Assembly (NCBI GenBank): GCA_019321725.1
Contig: CM033107.1
Span: forward strand, 14,747,445 to 14,811,444
DNA: 64,000 nucleotides
Direction: 5' to 3'
From: Paulownia fortunei
Taxonomy: Eukaryota > Streptophyta > Magnoliopsida > Lamiales > Paulowniaceae
How positions within the stretch are numbered: the stretch's first letter is position 1; each line of letters begins with the position of its first letter. Made by a program: the position numbers and the translations under genes. This document shows, piece by piece, positions 23,995-35,934 of this stretch. A model generated the notes under the pieces. That model did not search any database, had not been told where the DNA came from, and saw only the letters and a program-made list of their open reading frames with translations.

Positions 23995-24790
23995 ATGGCT
24001 AAAAATCCACTTGCATCAATTTTGGAAGTTAATAAATTAACTGGTCCCAACTATGTCGATCAGTTGAGGAACCTTCAGATTGTTCTATAGTCAGAAAAGA
24101 GGGATTATATACTTGATGTGATCCTGCAACCGACCATGCCCACGGACACACTGATGAGGAGCTTGCAGATTATTTCAAGTTGATTGATGATGATCAGCAA
24201 GCATGATGCTGTATGATGGCATCGATGTCAAATGAGTTGCAAAGGCAACACAAGGTACATCGCATGCGCATGATATCTATGTTTACCTACAAGAGTTATA
24301 TGGTGAACACAAAAGGCAGGCGAGATATCAGACCTCGAAGGAGCTTTTCAAAACTCGTATAACAGAGTGCTCTTCAGTCCATGATCATAAATTGAAGATG
24401 ATATGCCTAATTGAAAAGATCGAGTCACTTGGAGTCATTATGGATAATGAGCTCTACTTAGATCTTATCCTGCAGTCTTTGCCTCTATCATTTTCACTTT
24501 CTTTATCAATTTCAACATGCATAAGATGAAAACTAGCTTTACTGAGCTAGTTAGCATATTGAAGACAACTGAATCCACTATGAAGAAGGACAAGCTGGTC
24601 ATGCTTATTGGATCCTCATCCAACTCAAATGCTGCAAAGCCCAAGACAAAGAAGGGGAGAGAAAAGAGTTCCTCAAAATCCAAAGGCATGAAGGCAAGTG
24701 GTGGCGTCTCCAAGAGTTCCAATAAGACCGATGATAAGTGCCACTATTGTGGCAAACCTGGGCATTGAAAGATGAATTACAAAGAGTACC
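23995..24790 (+). pseudogene. Copia A gag
   Basis: This starts MAKNPLASILEVNKLTGPNY, a typical copia Gag N-terminus. The ORF at 24517-24768 includes a lysine- and serine-rich stretch and the zinc knuckle CHYCGKPGH (C-X2-C-X4-H), which normally ends with a further Cys. A TGA stop replaces the Trp expected after the His. Other stops and frameshifts lie in the capsid part. Confidence 0.85.
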
Positions 24791-27786
24791 TTGTAAGCCT
24801 AAAGAGTTCAAGTATTTATTTTGTTGAAGTTAATTTATTAGTTAACAATGCTTCTTGGGTATTAGATACCAGATATGGATCTTATCTATGAAATAATTTG
24901 CAGGTGATGGCAAGAAGTAGGAAGTTAAGTAGAGGAAAGACAGTCCTGTGGCTAGGGAATGAAACAAAGGTTGCTGCATTAGCCATAGGAAATGTCAACT
25001 TAGATTTAGGAAATGGAGTAGTTTTACTTTTAAACAGTTGTCTTTATGTTCCAGTGTTAGTTAAGAACATGATCTCCATCCCTATTTTGGATGGAGAAGG
25101 TTTTACTTTTTCAATAAAATATTGAAGTTATTCCATTTTTAAAGATTCGGTTCTGATTATCTTTGGCATATTGATGAATGGTTTATATTCTGTAACTCCC
25201 CATAACTCTTTTTTCCATGTTCAACAAAATAAAAAAAATTAGATAATCATAGTTCTCAACTCTAATGGCATGCTAGATTAAGTTATATCTTTGAGAACAT
25301 AATTCATAAGTTAGCCTAATTACTCGATCTTTCGAAAGAGCAAGAATGCCAACATATGAGTCATGTCTCAAAGAAAAATGACTAAATCTCTATTTTTGGA
25401 CAAGTGGAGTAAGCCAAATATTTATTGGATTTGATCCATTTGGATTTATATGAGCCACTAAGTATTAGTGCTCATGGGAACTATCACTATTTCATAACCT
25501 TTATTGACAATTATTCTAGGTATGATTATGTCTACCTTAACAGGTAAAAATCTGTAACTTTTGAAAAGTTCAAAGAATTCATATGTTAGGTGGAGAAACA
25601 AACTGGGCTAAGTATCAAGACTCTTTAATCAGATCGAGGAGGTGAATACTTGAGCATAGAGTTTCTTGATTATTTAAAAGAGAATGAGATTCTTTCTTGA
25701 TGGATCAGTCTTGCTACTCCTCAACTCAACGGAGTTGCGAAGCGTAGAAATCAAACCTTGTTAGACATGGTTCAATTGATGATGAGTTTCATTAGGCTTC
25801 ATCTTTCATTCTGGGGTTGTTCTTTAGAAATGACAACATATTTGTTAAATAAAGTGTCATCAAAGTCAATGCCTAAAACACTATATGAGATGTGGTGTGG
25901 GAAGCCACCCTCTTACAAATACCTTAGGGTATGGAGATGTGTTACTTATGTAAAGCAGCAAGTGGAAGATAAATTGGATATGAGTTCTAGTTTATGTAAG
26001 TTTGTGGGGTATCCAAAAGAATCTATTGGATACTACTTTTACGACCCCTCAGAACAAAATGTGTTTATTTCAAGGAATGCCATCTTCTTAGAAGAGGAGT
26101 TTCTATTGGAAAGAAATGGCAAAGTCGTGAACTTGAAAAAAAATCACAAACCCCAAAGACTTCTAACAAACGCAGTAACAGGCCAACCAGTTGAGGTTGG
26201 GCTTTTGAACACACAACCTCCTAGGAGATCCCAAAGGATCTCAAAGCCACTTGAAAGGTATGGCTTTTTGTTAGAGAACAACAAGAAGAATCTCCCATTG
26301 GATAGTGATCTAAGGACTTATGGAAAGATAATGCTGGACATCAACTCTAGAAGTTGGCAAGAAGTTATGCAATTTGAGATGGATTCAATTCACTCCAATA
26401 AGGTATGGACCTTGGTGGACCCACCACATGGAATAGTTCCCATTGGCTAAAATGGGTCTACAAGTGGAAGCTTGGAGTGAATAAAGAGGTACTAACCTAC
26501 AAAACATGACTGGTTGCGAAAGGTTACACTCAAAATCAAAGAATTGATTATGAGAAAACTTTTTTATCAGTAGAGATGCTTAAATCTATCCGGATACTAC
26601 TAGTCATATCGGTATATTATGACTATGAGATATGACAAATGGATGTGAAGAATGCTTTTCTTAATGAAAACTTTAAGGAAGAGATCAATATGAGGCAGTC
26701 AGAATGCTTCATATCCAGAGGAAGTGAAGGTTTTCAAACTCCAGAGATCTATTTATGAACTCAAATAAGCTTCCCGAAGCTGGAACACCCAGTTTGACTA
26801 GACAATCAAATTGTTTGATTTCAATAAGAACCTAGATGAACCTTGTGTCTGTAAGAAGGTTAGTGGGAGCGCAGTGACATTTATTGTGATATATGTTGAC
26901 AACATCCTACTAATTGGGAATGATGTAGGGATGCTGTAGTCAACTAAGGTTTGGTTGTCTAACCAATTATCCATAAAGGATTTAGGAGAAGCATAATTTA
27001 TTCTTGAAATAAAGATCTATAGAGATAGGTAAAAAATGATGATCTGACTATCCCAATTCATGTACATAGATAAAATCCTAAAGAGATTTAGCGTGGAGGA
27101 TCTAAGTAAGGATTCTTACTAATGAGTCGTAGCCTTTCTCTCTCAAGGGTTATATCCTCTAAGACTCCTGAGGAGAGAGAAAAGATGACCTGTATTCTTA
27201 TGCACTAGCCATAGGAAGCATAATATATGGTATGCTATGTCTGAGGCCTGATATTGCATATGCTCTTAGTATCATGCGGAGATATCAGTCCAATCCAAGT
27301 GAGGAACACTGGAAGTCTGTAAAGATAATCCTTAAGTACTTGAGAAGAACTAGAGATATTTGTCTTATATATAGCTCTAGAAAACTAAAACTAGAAGGCT
27401 ATAATGATTCTAGTTTTCTGTCCAATATAGATGACTCAAATTCCATATCCAAATATGTATTCATCATAAATGGTGGTTCGGTCAACTGGAAGAGTTCCAA
27501 GCAGGAGACAACCGCTGATTCTACTACCAAGGCTGAATATATTATTGCATGTGATGCTACAAAGAAGTTAGGTGTGGTTTCATCTATTATTGATTCAATT
27601 TTGATGTGCCATGATGAAAACGGAGCTATTGCGCAAACAAAAGATCCAAGGTCTCATCAAAGATCCAAACACATCATAAGACAATACCATCTGATTAAAG
27701 AGATCATTAGTAGAAGCGACATTGTAATGGATAGAGTCACTTCGGTAGAAAATATAATAGACCTACTGACCAAACCTCTAGCATAG
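24791..27786 (+). pseudogene. Copia A pol (protease, integrase, RT, RNase H)
   Basis: Order is PR-INT-RT-RH, the copia arrangement. The protease has WVLDTRYGS (usually DTG) followed by the ORF 24898-25125. Integrase shows YFITFIDNYSRYDYVY (about 25490), QSDRGGEYLS and the ORF 25758-26450. The RT core shows QMDVKNAFLNE (about 26636) and YVDNILLIGN (26892), in which the second catalytic Asp of YVDD is Asn. RNase H is the 184-codon ORF 27232-27786, with WKSSKQETTADSTTKAEYI and an ADLLTKPLA-type end. Several stop codons interrupt INT and RT, so it is inactive. Confidence 0.9.
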
Positions 27787-27847
27787 AAGAAATTCGACGA
27801 ACATCTTGAGAAGATGGGCCTGAAGTACGTGGACAATTCGCACTAGG

Positions 27848-27860
27848 GCAAGTAGGAGAT
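27848..27860 (+). promoter_or_regulatory. Copia A polypurine tract
   Basis: GCAAGTAGGAGAT lies directly before the 3' LTR start TTTTAGAGTAG. The minus-strand relatives have CAAGTGGGAGAT at the same place (about 45207-45218). Confidence 0.85.
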
Positions 27861-29997
27861 TTTTAGAGTAGTTCCCGGCTAATTATATTTGGTGTCTTTT
27901 ATACTCTTGTATTTTTAAAAATAATCTTTTTCAAATTATATTAATAAAATTAGCAAAAAAAATTATCTTTAATTGCTCATTGTAATTAGATAAAGTCCCT
28001 AGACCAAACCTAGCTACAGGGGTATAGTCATGCATATAATGGTGATCATGGAACATGCCTCTATGGTTTTGGCCTTAAATTAGATCTGAGTCAAGGGCTT
28101 TTTGAGATAGGACATCGAATAGATCAATAGACTTACACATATGATACACGCTCGCATGAGGAAGATGTCTCGCTCCATAGACATTGGCATAGTGATGCTA
28201 GTGCATGTATGTAGGTGCTTGTTAGGAAACAAGTACACTAAACTAGCCCATTGGAAATTTTTAATTGGAAACTTATTTGTTAAAATATGAATTTCTTGTT
28301 ATGATAATACACGATTGATCCTTAGACTTGAGGTACTATGGTAGTCTTGTGCATGTTGTGTTCTATTTTGATGTGTCTTCTGATTGCCTGACAATCATAA
28401 AGGGGGTATGTTGGATGTTGCATTGATATATATGGAGGTTAATGAGTGGCTAATAAAGGATCCGTTACTTATCTGGTAAAATAAGTGAATCTCTTATATT
28501 TTCATAGTACATGACTTAGAAATCTTTGGCCAAGGCAAGATGAATGTTAGATGAGAGTTTTCTAATAATTCTTCATGAGTCATTAAAACTTGAAATTGAA
28601 TCATAGTTAATTGAGCAATTAGGTTTTGAATATTAATCCATGCCCTACACTCAATCGGGAGATTAGTTGATAGAATGACCTTACGTGTATGATATTCGCA
28701 ATTAAAATAGGTTCACTCGCTATTTCACCTATGTCTAGATAGTCATGATACACTTGCAAGGTGTTTTCCATAACTTGTGAGGTTCCTAAAAGAAGTTAAT
28801 TTCAAGCGAATTAATTAATTAGATTAATTAATCAAAATATTTATTATTATTCATACATTGTAAATATTACAAGTCCACTGCCAGCTTAGTTGTGAACCTA
28901 AAGTGTCACACAATTTGATATAGAACATTTCTAACTTAGAGTTGGATCCAATTAATTAATGGAGATTAATTAATTAGGGCTTAAATTAATTCAATGAGTT
29001 GAATTAATTATTTAGTTAAATAATTTGATTATTTAATTAGACTTAATAAGATTAGGAAGGCTAATTGGAGTGAAATAATTATTCGATTAGATCAAATTAA
29101 TTGTGTAGTAAATAAATTAATTTAATTGGTAAATTAATTTACTCAATTATATAATTGGATAATTTATTAGGCCTGATTAGATTAGGTGGGCTAGACGGAA
29201 TTAATTAATTAAATTTAAACTGAAATAATTAATTGGATTAATTATGGAATTTATTTTTAAGTTCAAATCCAATTCAAAGTGACCAGTTAGGAGAGGCCCA
29301 TGAAGGTTGTTAAAAAAGGATGAAAACTCAAGAGTTTGGAATTCTTGAGAAACCTTAAATATATTTGGAAGATGTGAAGGGTTAGAGTTGAAGATTTTCA
29401 GGTAAACCAAATATCTTTCAACCATCAAAAGGAGACCAAAAATACCAAGAGTAAGACTCTTGGAATTTTGAGTCCCTTATTTATATCATGATTGCTGAAA
29501 ATTTGAGGCTCTTACTTGGCCTCAAATTTTCAGCCATAAGAGAAAAGAGAGAAAACTTTTATTTTCTTGCTCCATCCTTTTTCCTCCAAAAATCCCATCT
29601 TTTATTTAAAATATTAATTCTTTTATTACAAGTTGATAATAAGAATTATTATTCACTAAATTCACTCCATAAACTAGCTTAGAAAAGAAATCAGAATTGC
29701 TAGCAAAATTATAATTTTGTATTTATGCTCAAAGTGTGGACTACTTTGGAGGGAGGCGCTTGGATCCCTATGAATCGAACTCAAAAAGAGCTAGCAATTG
29801 ATTGTTTCAATCCCTACAACAGTCGGAATGCAATGAAAGGTATAAATTAAAATTTAAATTATTTTGTTACATCGTTGGAAATTACAAGATCATTAAAATC
29901 GTATCGGATCGAGGGTACTGTTGTAATTATTATAGCAAGATGTTTTTAAATTTTTAATTTTTTGCTACGCATACCCCGGGATCACGCGAACCCATCA
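27861..29997 (+). repeat. Copia A 3' LTR
   Basis: This is 2,137 bp. It starts TTTTAGAGTAG (TGTTAG in relatives) and ends GCGAACCCATCA. It contains runs of TTAATTAA-rich sequence (28810-29230) shared by all LTRs of the family. The ORFs at 29201-29428 and 29488-29682 are LTR sequence. Confidence 0.85.
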
Positions 29998-31170
29998 CTT
30001 CCTCATTTCCATTCCCCTTGCAATCTCAGAATCCACCATTGCCCACTGTTCTCTGACGACTTAAGGTGACTCCAGTTTCCCGAGGACTTTAGTGTAAATC
30101 GCCCTGCTAGGTATTTTACTACACTTACACCATTCTTTAACTTCTATCTTTCTTACCCTTTCATCACCTCGACCACCAATTTCACCCCTAAAATTTGGCC
30201 ACAAAACCATCGGGAGAAATCCACATAAGACCTTAAAGTATGTCCACCTCTTCAGAGTCAACAACTTGTTTCCCACTTCCCATATCTACCTCAACTCTTT
30301 GGCAAAACGAGAACCAACTTTTGCACTACCCTTGCAGACCTACAACCTAGATATTCCATTCATATGAAAGAGTTTGAGATCTACAAATCTACCATCTCCC
30401 AAACTAGCAGAGAAAAACTTAGGGAGAATATAAGAATTCCCTTATAATACGATATAATATACTTGGTGACAATTACCAAACTAACCGCCTACCCCTAACT
30501 ACTTATCTTTTTATACTACCCAACTATAGAGTGGCCTTTGGTTCCCCATTCTAGAGTTTTAAAAAGAAATATCTAAGTGGTTTGGTACTCCCCTTAATCA
30601 GCTCGCCCCTAACTCCTTCCGCCTAGTGGATGGATTCTCAATAGTACTCCAATACATGGGGTAAAATGCCTATTGTTGAGCTATTTTGTTCTTATTTTTG
30701 CGCCAAAACCCAAAACCCAGGCCTATTCTATTTTACCTCACTAGGCAAAGCAAAATTTCTTAGTAAATCCCCAGCTCTAACAAAGGTTGGAAGAAGAGTT
30801 ATTTTTCATTTCTTGCCCTTACCAACCAAATAGTTGATGGCACTTTCTCACCAAGGCAAGTTACATCCACAAAATAGATATTCCTACCAAAAAGCCCTTC
30901 TAGCTTGGCTTAACCAAAATGAATATAATGTTGTTAAGTTAGGAAAGTCTTGGCATCTTCTATACCACTTCAAACTTAGCCCAAAAGTGTACGAGCTCCC
31001 TAACGCCCTAGGTACTTTCCACGCCGACTAACATTACTAACCTCCAATGCCTTAATCTTGTGCACTATTTGCTAACACACCATTTAACTTTCAGAAAATA
31101 TGATGAGAAAAAAGCTAGTCATAGCTATTGAGGCTAAGGAACTGTAAGAAATTAGCTTGGGTCCCTCCAG
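29998..31170. other. Unassigned 1.2 kb, C-rich on the plus strand
   Basis: Base composition differs from the retrotransposons on both sides. Its longest ORFs are 71 codons on the minus strand (30276-30061) and 65 on the plus strand (30834-31031). I recognise no domain in either. It may be part of an older element or gene into which copia A inserted. Confidence 0.4.
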
Positions 31171-31790
31171 TGTAATGCCCTACTTTTCACGACATAATTT
31201 TCCATTAGAAGTAACATAACTTTAGTTGATGTTATTTAATTAGGATGAAATTATTAATTTGTGTCACTAATATTTTTAATTAGCGTCTATGTAGGTGACT
31301 AGGACGAGAACTGAATGTACTAAGATAAGTTCATACTAATTATGTTGATCAATAAATTTTGTTTAAGATAATTATTTAATTGACTAGATTTTTTTTATAA
31401 TTAGAATAATTGTATGTATCACAATATTTATTTATTGATTATTCTTGGATTCTTATGTAAATATCTTTGAGCTTGGTATAAATATAATTTTTTTTCTATT
31501 ACATATATGTTTATATGTAAAGTAGGTTAATATAGATGTTATTATAAGAAAGAGAGAATATGATTGAATAAGATATTAAATCGCCTTGTTTTGATGCCAT
31601 AAACATACTAATAAAGCCTTTCTTTTTATGCCATAAACATACTAATAGAAAATTCTAACCTTTCTTTTTCTATTTTTTTTCTCACACATTTTTAATGGTG
31701 TGTAAGCCATTCTTAACCAACAATTAAGCCTCAATCACCTTAATTGGCCTTAGAAAAATTATTTTCTGAATTATCCATAAAAAATAGACA

Positions 31791-31857
31791 CTCCTCTCTC
31801 TAAACTCTTTCTCCCTCCCCCTCTCTCTCCCTCTCTCTCTCTCTTTCTCTCTCCCTT
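31791..31857 (+). repeat. CT-rich microsatellite
   Basis: This is a run of CTCTCT with a few breaks (CTTT, CCCC). A second pure CT run of 16 bp lies at 32057-32072. CT tracts of this kind are common near transcription starts of plant LTRs, so a promoter role is possible but unproven. Confidence 0.8.
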
Positions 31858-32183
31858 GTCAGCCCCCTTCTCCTTTCTCCATCTTTTTCTTTATTTTTTA
31901 CAGAAATACCATGCCCAAAAATTTTACTTTAGCCATAAAAAAAAATAATATACTTAGACCTCCTTATATTCATCTCCACATAGCAAGAGAAACAAAGATG
32001 GGTCTCAAGATATAGTTATTTTATATCGTGATTAAGTGTGAATTGTTATAATCATACTCTCTCTCTCTCTCTTTATAAATATTTGTATATATGTATATGT
32101 GATTTCATTTGTATGTGTACAATATTTGAACATGTCTTTATGATTCGGGTTTTCGGTTGTTAATTAAATGATGTCTGACTTTT

Positions 32184-32750
32184 GAAAATATATTTAAAAT
32201 TCAAATGATAGGATTTGGAGTTAATTTTTTGATATGTTTTATATTTATATTTATTAATGTCTATTAAGTTTTTTAAAGATTTAATTTCCTTGTAAAATAT
32301 TTAATTCGGATTTTTGAATCAAGTACATTTATTGTGAATTTGGTGCTAATAGTTTTTCTTAACTGCATTTGAAATTGTATTCCAAATTCATATGGCAAGA
32401 TTTTGTGCTAACTTTCTTATATGAAATTTTTAAAAATTTAACTTCCATGTAAAATATTTAATTCTAATTTTTGTACTAAGTCTGTTCATTATGAATTTGA
32501 TGTTGATAGTTTTTGTTAATTGCATTTGAAAATATATTCTGAATTAATATGATAGAATTTTGAGCTAATTTTCTGATAAGTTGTATATCTATATGTTATG
32601 AACATGTCAAAAATTTTAAAAATTTTATTTCTTCATAAAATATTTAATTTATGATATTGAACCAAGTCTGTTCACTATGAATTTGATGTTGATAGTTTTT
32701 GCAACCTGAATTCTAAAATCCATTATAAATATCAAATAGAATTTTATCAC
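32184..32750 (+). repeat. Tandem array of about three 160-190 bp units
   Basis: Units start at about 32184, 32372 and 32529, with a fourth partial unit from 32713. Each contains TAAAATATTTAATT, then an AAGTCTGTTCATTATGAAT-like segment, then TTGATGTTGATAGTTTTTG. The units are diverged. The minus-strand ORF at 32649-32915 falls partly in the array and is not a gene. Confidence 0.75.
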
Positions 32751-33045
32751 CTTGAAAAATGAGTGGTTAGTTATTGGTATCTTAATTATATGGGTGTAAA
32801 ATTTTAGAGTCATATTGTTATATTTTCTTGAAACAAAATTTATGGAGTAAGATATGTTATGTCTTTTTTGTAGTACGGCTGAAACACTGAGATTGAGTCG
32901 GAAAATTTGAAACATGAATTTTTCTTGTTCTTTTGAAGATGGTAAAATTCATAAAACATTATTAATATATTAGCTTCTGTGTGACTAGTGTTGGATATTT
33001 GACTAGTGTTATGGATACTTCGGTCGAATATAAAGCCAGACATGT

Positions 33046-35760
33046 AGATGTGTTCATTTTTTTCTTAAGCTATTTCTAGATAATTTACAAGGACTGCCAC
33101 CAAATCGAAAGATTGAATTTATGATTGATGTTGTGCGAGGGACTACTTCTATTTCTAAAGCATCATACAAAATGGAACCAATAAAGTTGAAAGAGTTAAA
33201 AGTTCAATTGCAAGAATTACTTGATAAGGGTTTCATTCACCCTAGTTATTCCCTAGTTATTCTCCTTGGGGTGCGCCTACGTTATTCATGAAAAAGAAGG
33301 ATGGTATATTATGGTTATGCACTGATTATAAAGAGTTGAATAAAGTAGCCGTCAAGAATAAGTATACACTTCCAAGAATAGATGATATGTTTGACCAATT
33401 GCAGGGAGCGTCAATATTTTCTAAGATTAATTTACGCTTTGGATGTCATCAATTGAAGATCAAGGAAGAAGACATACAAAATTTGGCATTCAAAACAAAG
33501 AATGGACATTATGAATTTCTAGTAATGGCTTTCGGTTTAACGAATGTCCCTATAGCTTTTATTGATCTAATGAATAGGGCGTTCAAGTAATTTCTCGATA
33601 AATTTGTGACTGTATTTATTATTGACATCCTAATTTATTCACGAGATAAAGAAGAACATAAAGAACACTTAAAAACTGTGCTCCAAGTCCTTAAAGAAAA
33701 ATAGTTATATGCTAAATTCAAGAAGTGCGAATTTTGGATTGAATAAGTGATATTCATAGGTCATGTATATCTAAGAATGGTATTTTTGTTGATCCGGGCA
33801 AGGTAGAAGTTGTCATTAAGTGGCCAACACCAACAAATATATCAGACGTAAGGAGTTTCTTGGGATTAGCTGAGTATTATCGATGATTTGTTCAGGGGTT
33901 CTCAAAGATAGCAGCTGCTTTGATAATGTTGACCAAAAAGAATGTGAAATTCTTGTGGATCGATGCTTGTGAAAGAAGTTTTCAAGAATTGAAACATAAA
34001 ATAACTACAACCCCTATTCTTACCATTCCAATAGGAACTGGTGGATTCATGGTGTATACCAACACTTTAAAAAATGGTTTGAGTTTTGTATTAATGTAAA
34101 ATGGGAAGGTTATTTCTCATGCTTCAAGGCAACTGAAAGAGTATAAAAAGAATTACCCAACCCATGATTTGGAACTTGCTGTTGTGATTTTTACTTTGAA
34201 AATCTGGAGACATTATTAGTATGCTGAGAAGTGTGAGATCTACACAAATCACAAAAGTTTGAAGTACTGAATATGAGATAATGTTGGTGGTTAGAACTTA
34301 TGAAGGATTATAATTGTGTGATCAACTATAATCCTGGTAAAGCGAATATAGTTGCAGATGCATTGAGTAGAAATCCATGTCTTCTCTTTTTGTCATATAG
34401 AAGTCAATATTACTAGATTTGTAGAGATTGAAACTTGAAATAATACCTGAGGGGAAAGTGTGTTCATTGTCAGCCTTGATGTTGAAATCTATACTTCAAG
34501 ATAGAATTAAGAAAGGTAAAAAGTGGATAGGTATTTATGTAGATTGAAAAGAAAGATTAATGCTGGAAAGAGACCAGACTTCTCAAATACCGATGATAGA
34601 ATTATTCAATATAAAGGGAGATTGTGCGTGCTATTTGACAAGGCCATTAAAGGAGACATTTAAGAGAAGCTCAAATAACTACTTCCTCAATACACCCAAG
34701 AGGCACAAAAATGTATAAAAACTTACAACAACATTATTGGTGGCCAAAAATGAAGAAAGATATAGCAAACTTTAAGGCTAAATGTCTAACTTGTAAACAA
34801 GTTAAGATTGAGCATCAAAGCCATCAGGGTTACTAAAGCCTTTAATATTTCCGGAGTGGAAATAGGAGCATATTACAATGGACTTTGTGCTTGGACTACC
34901 TAAAACTCAAAAGAGGTATAATTTCATATGGGTGATTGTTGATAGATTAACCAAATTGGCCTATTTTCTTCTAGTAAAATCCATATATAATATGGACCAG
35001 AAAGCTCAACAATATATTAAGAGATAGTCAGTTTACATGGAATGTCAGTTTTAATAGTGTCGGAAAGAGATCATAAGTTTGCATCTACATTTTGAAAGAG
35101 CTTATATAGTGCCATGAGAATCAAACTTGCATTTATTACAACATTTCATCCACAAAGTGATGGACAATCAGAGAGGGTTATTCAAATATTAGAGGATATG
35201 TTAAGAGCTTTTGTGTTAAATTTTCAAGGGAGTTGGGATGCGAAGCTTCCATTAGTGGAGTTAACTTATAATAATAGCTACCAATCGATAACTAAAATGG
35301 CACCTTATAAAGTATTGTATAGGAGGAAATGTAAATCTCCAGTTCATTGGGATGAAGTTGGAGAACAAAGCCTATTTGGCTCAAAATGGTTCGGCATACT
35401 GCTAAGGTGATGGAGAAGATACGAGAGAGAATGAAGAGTTCACAACGTAGATAGAAAAATTATGCAAATAAATGGAAAAAAGATCTAGAGTTCTTAAAAG
35501 TAGCTTCCATGACATGTGTCATGAGATTTGGAAAGAAAGGAAAACTCAGCCTAAGATATGTTGGCCCATTCGAGATTCTTGAAAAAGTTGGTAATAAAGC
35601 TTATGGAGTAGCCTTACCTTCATCATCATCTAGTGTTCATAATGTTTTCTATGTGTCTATATTGAGGAAATACATTTCAAAAGCCTCTCATGTGTTGAGT
35701 TATGAATCGTTGAAATTGACTTCTGCTTTAGCTTATGAAGAGAAACCAGTGTAAATTCTA
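33046..35760 (+). pseudogene. Tekay/Del-like chromovirus pol remnant
   Basis: Order is RT-RNase H-INT-C-terminal tail, the Ty3/gypsy arrangement. It begins LQGLPPNRKIEFMIDVV (33090). RT is readable in the ORF 33288-33590 ([22 protein letters not shown]). The catalytic box reads FIIDILIYS where FIDDIL is normal. RNase H lies at about 33950-34270 ([20 protein letters not shown]). Integrase shows the HHCC-like segment (CLTCKQVKI, about 34780), MDFVLGLPKTQKRYNFIWVI, and the ORF 35114-35410 (FHPQSDGQSERVIQILEDML). The tail 35509-35754 (RYVGPFEILEKVGNKAYGVA) and following residues resemble the chromodomain end of Del/Tekay. Gag and protease are absent, and there are many stops. Confidence 0.88.
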
Positions 35761-35934
35761 GATTGAAAGGAAAAGAAATTGAGAATGAAAAAGATTTAAC
35801 TCATTAAATTTTTGTGGAGGAATCTTTATGTAGAAGAGGTCACATGAGAAAGAGAAAAAGAAATGCGGAGCAAGTATCAAAAATTATTTGGTAAGTTAAG
35901 TTTCAAGGATAAAATTTTGTAAGGATAAAATGAT

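Larger units (their letters stand above)
1190..29997 (+). mobile_element. Copia element A, split by a 21 kb gypsy block
   Basis: The 5' LTR starts at 1190 (TATTAGAGTAGTG, against the family's TGTTAGAGTAGTG) and is cut at about 2192. Internal sequence resumes at 23449 and runs through gag, protease, integrase, reverse transcriptase and RNase H to a polypurine tract at 27848-27860. The 3' LTR (27861-29997) ends in GCGAACCCATCA. The second half of the 5' LTR, the primer site and roughly the first 1.7 kb of the leader are missing at the gypsy junction. The flanks TCTCC (1185-1189) and CTTCC (29998-30002) are similar but not identical, so the target duplication is only possible. Assigning 1190 and 29997 to one element rests on orientation and family identity. 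Confidence 0.7.
31171..33045 (+). mobile_element. Gypsy LTR-like block, family different from the pol that follows
   Basis: This starts TGTAATGCCC, as does the 3' LTR at 35935, but the two diverge after about 10 bp, so they are not a pair. It has an AT-rich first part, a CT-rich tract at 31791-31857, a CT run at 32057-32072 and a tandem array at 32184-32750. No primer site or gag follows; pol sequence begins abruptly at about 33046. The 5' part of the pol element was probably lost here. Confidence 0.5.

Noticed and set aside
29998..30300. Possible gene on the minus strand (71-codon ORF at 30276-30061)
   Set aside because: I could not recognise a family or splice structure, so it is left as unassigned sequence.
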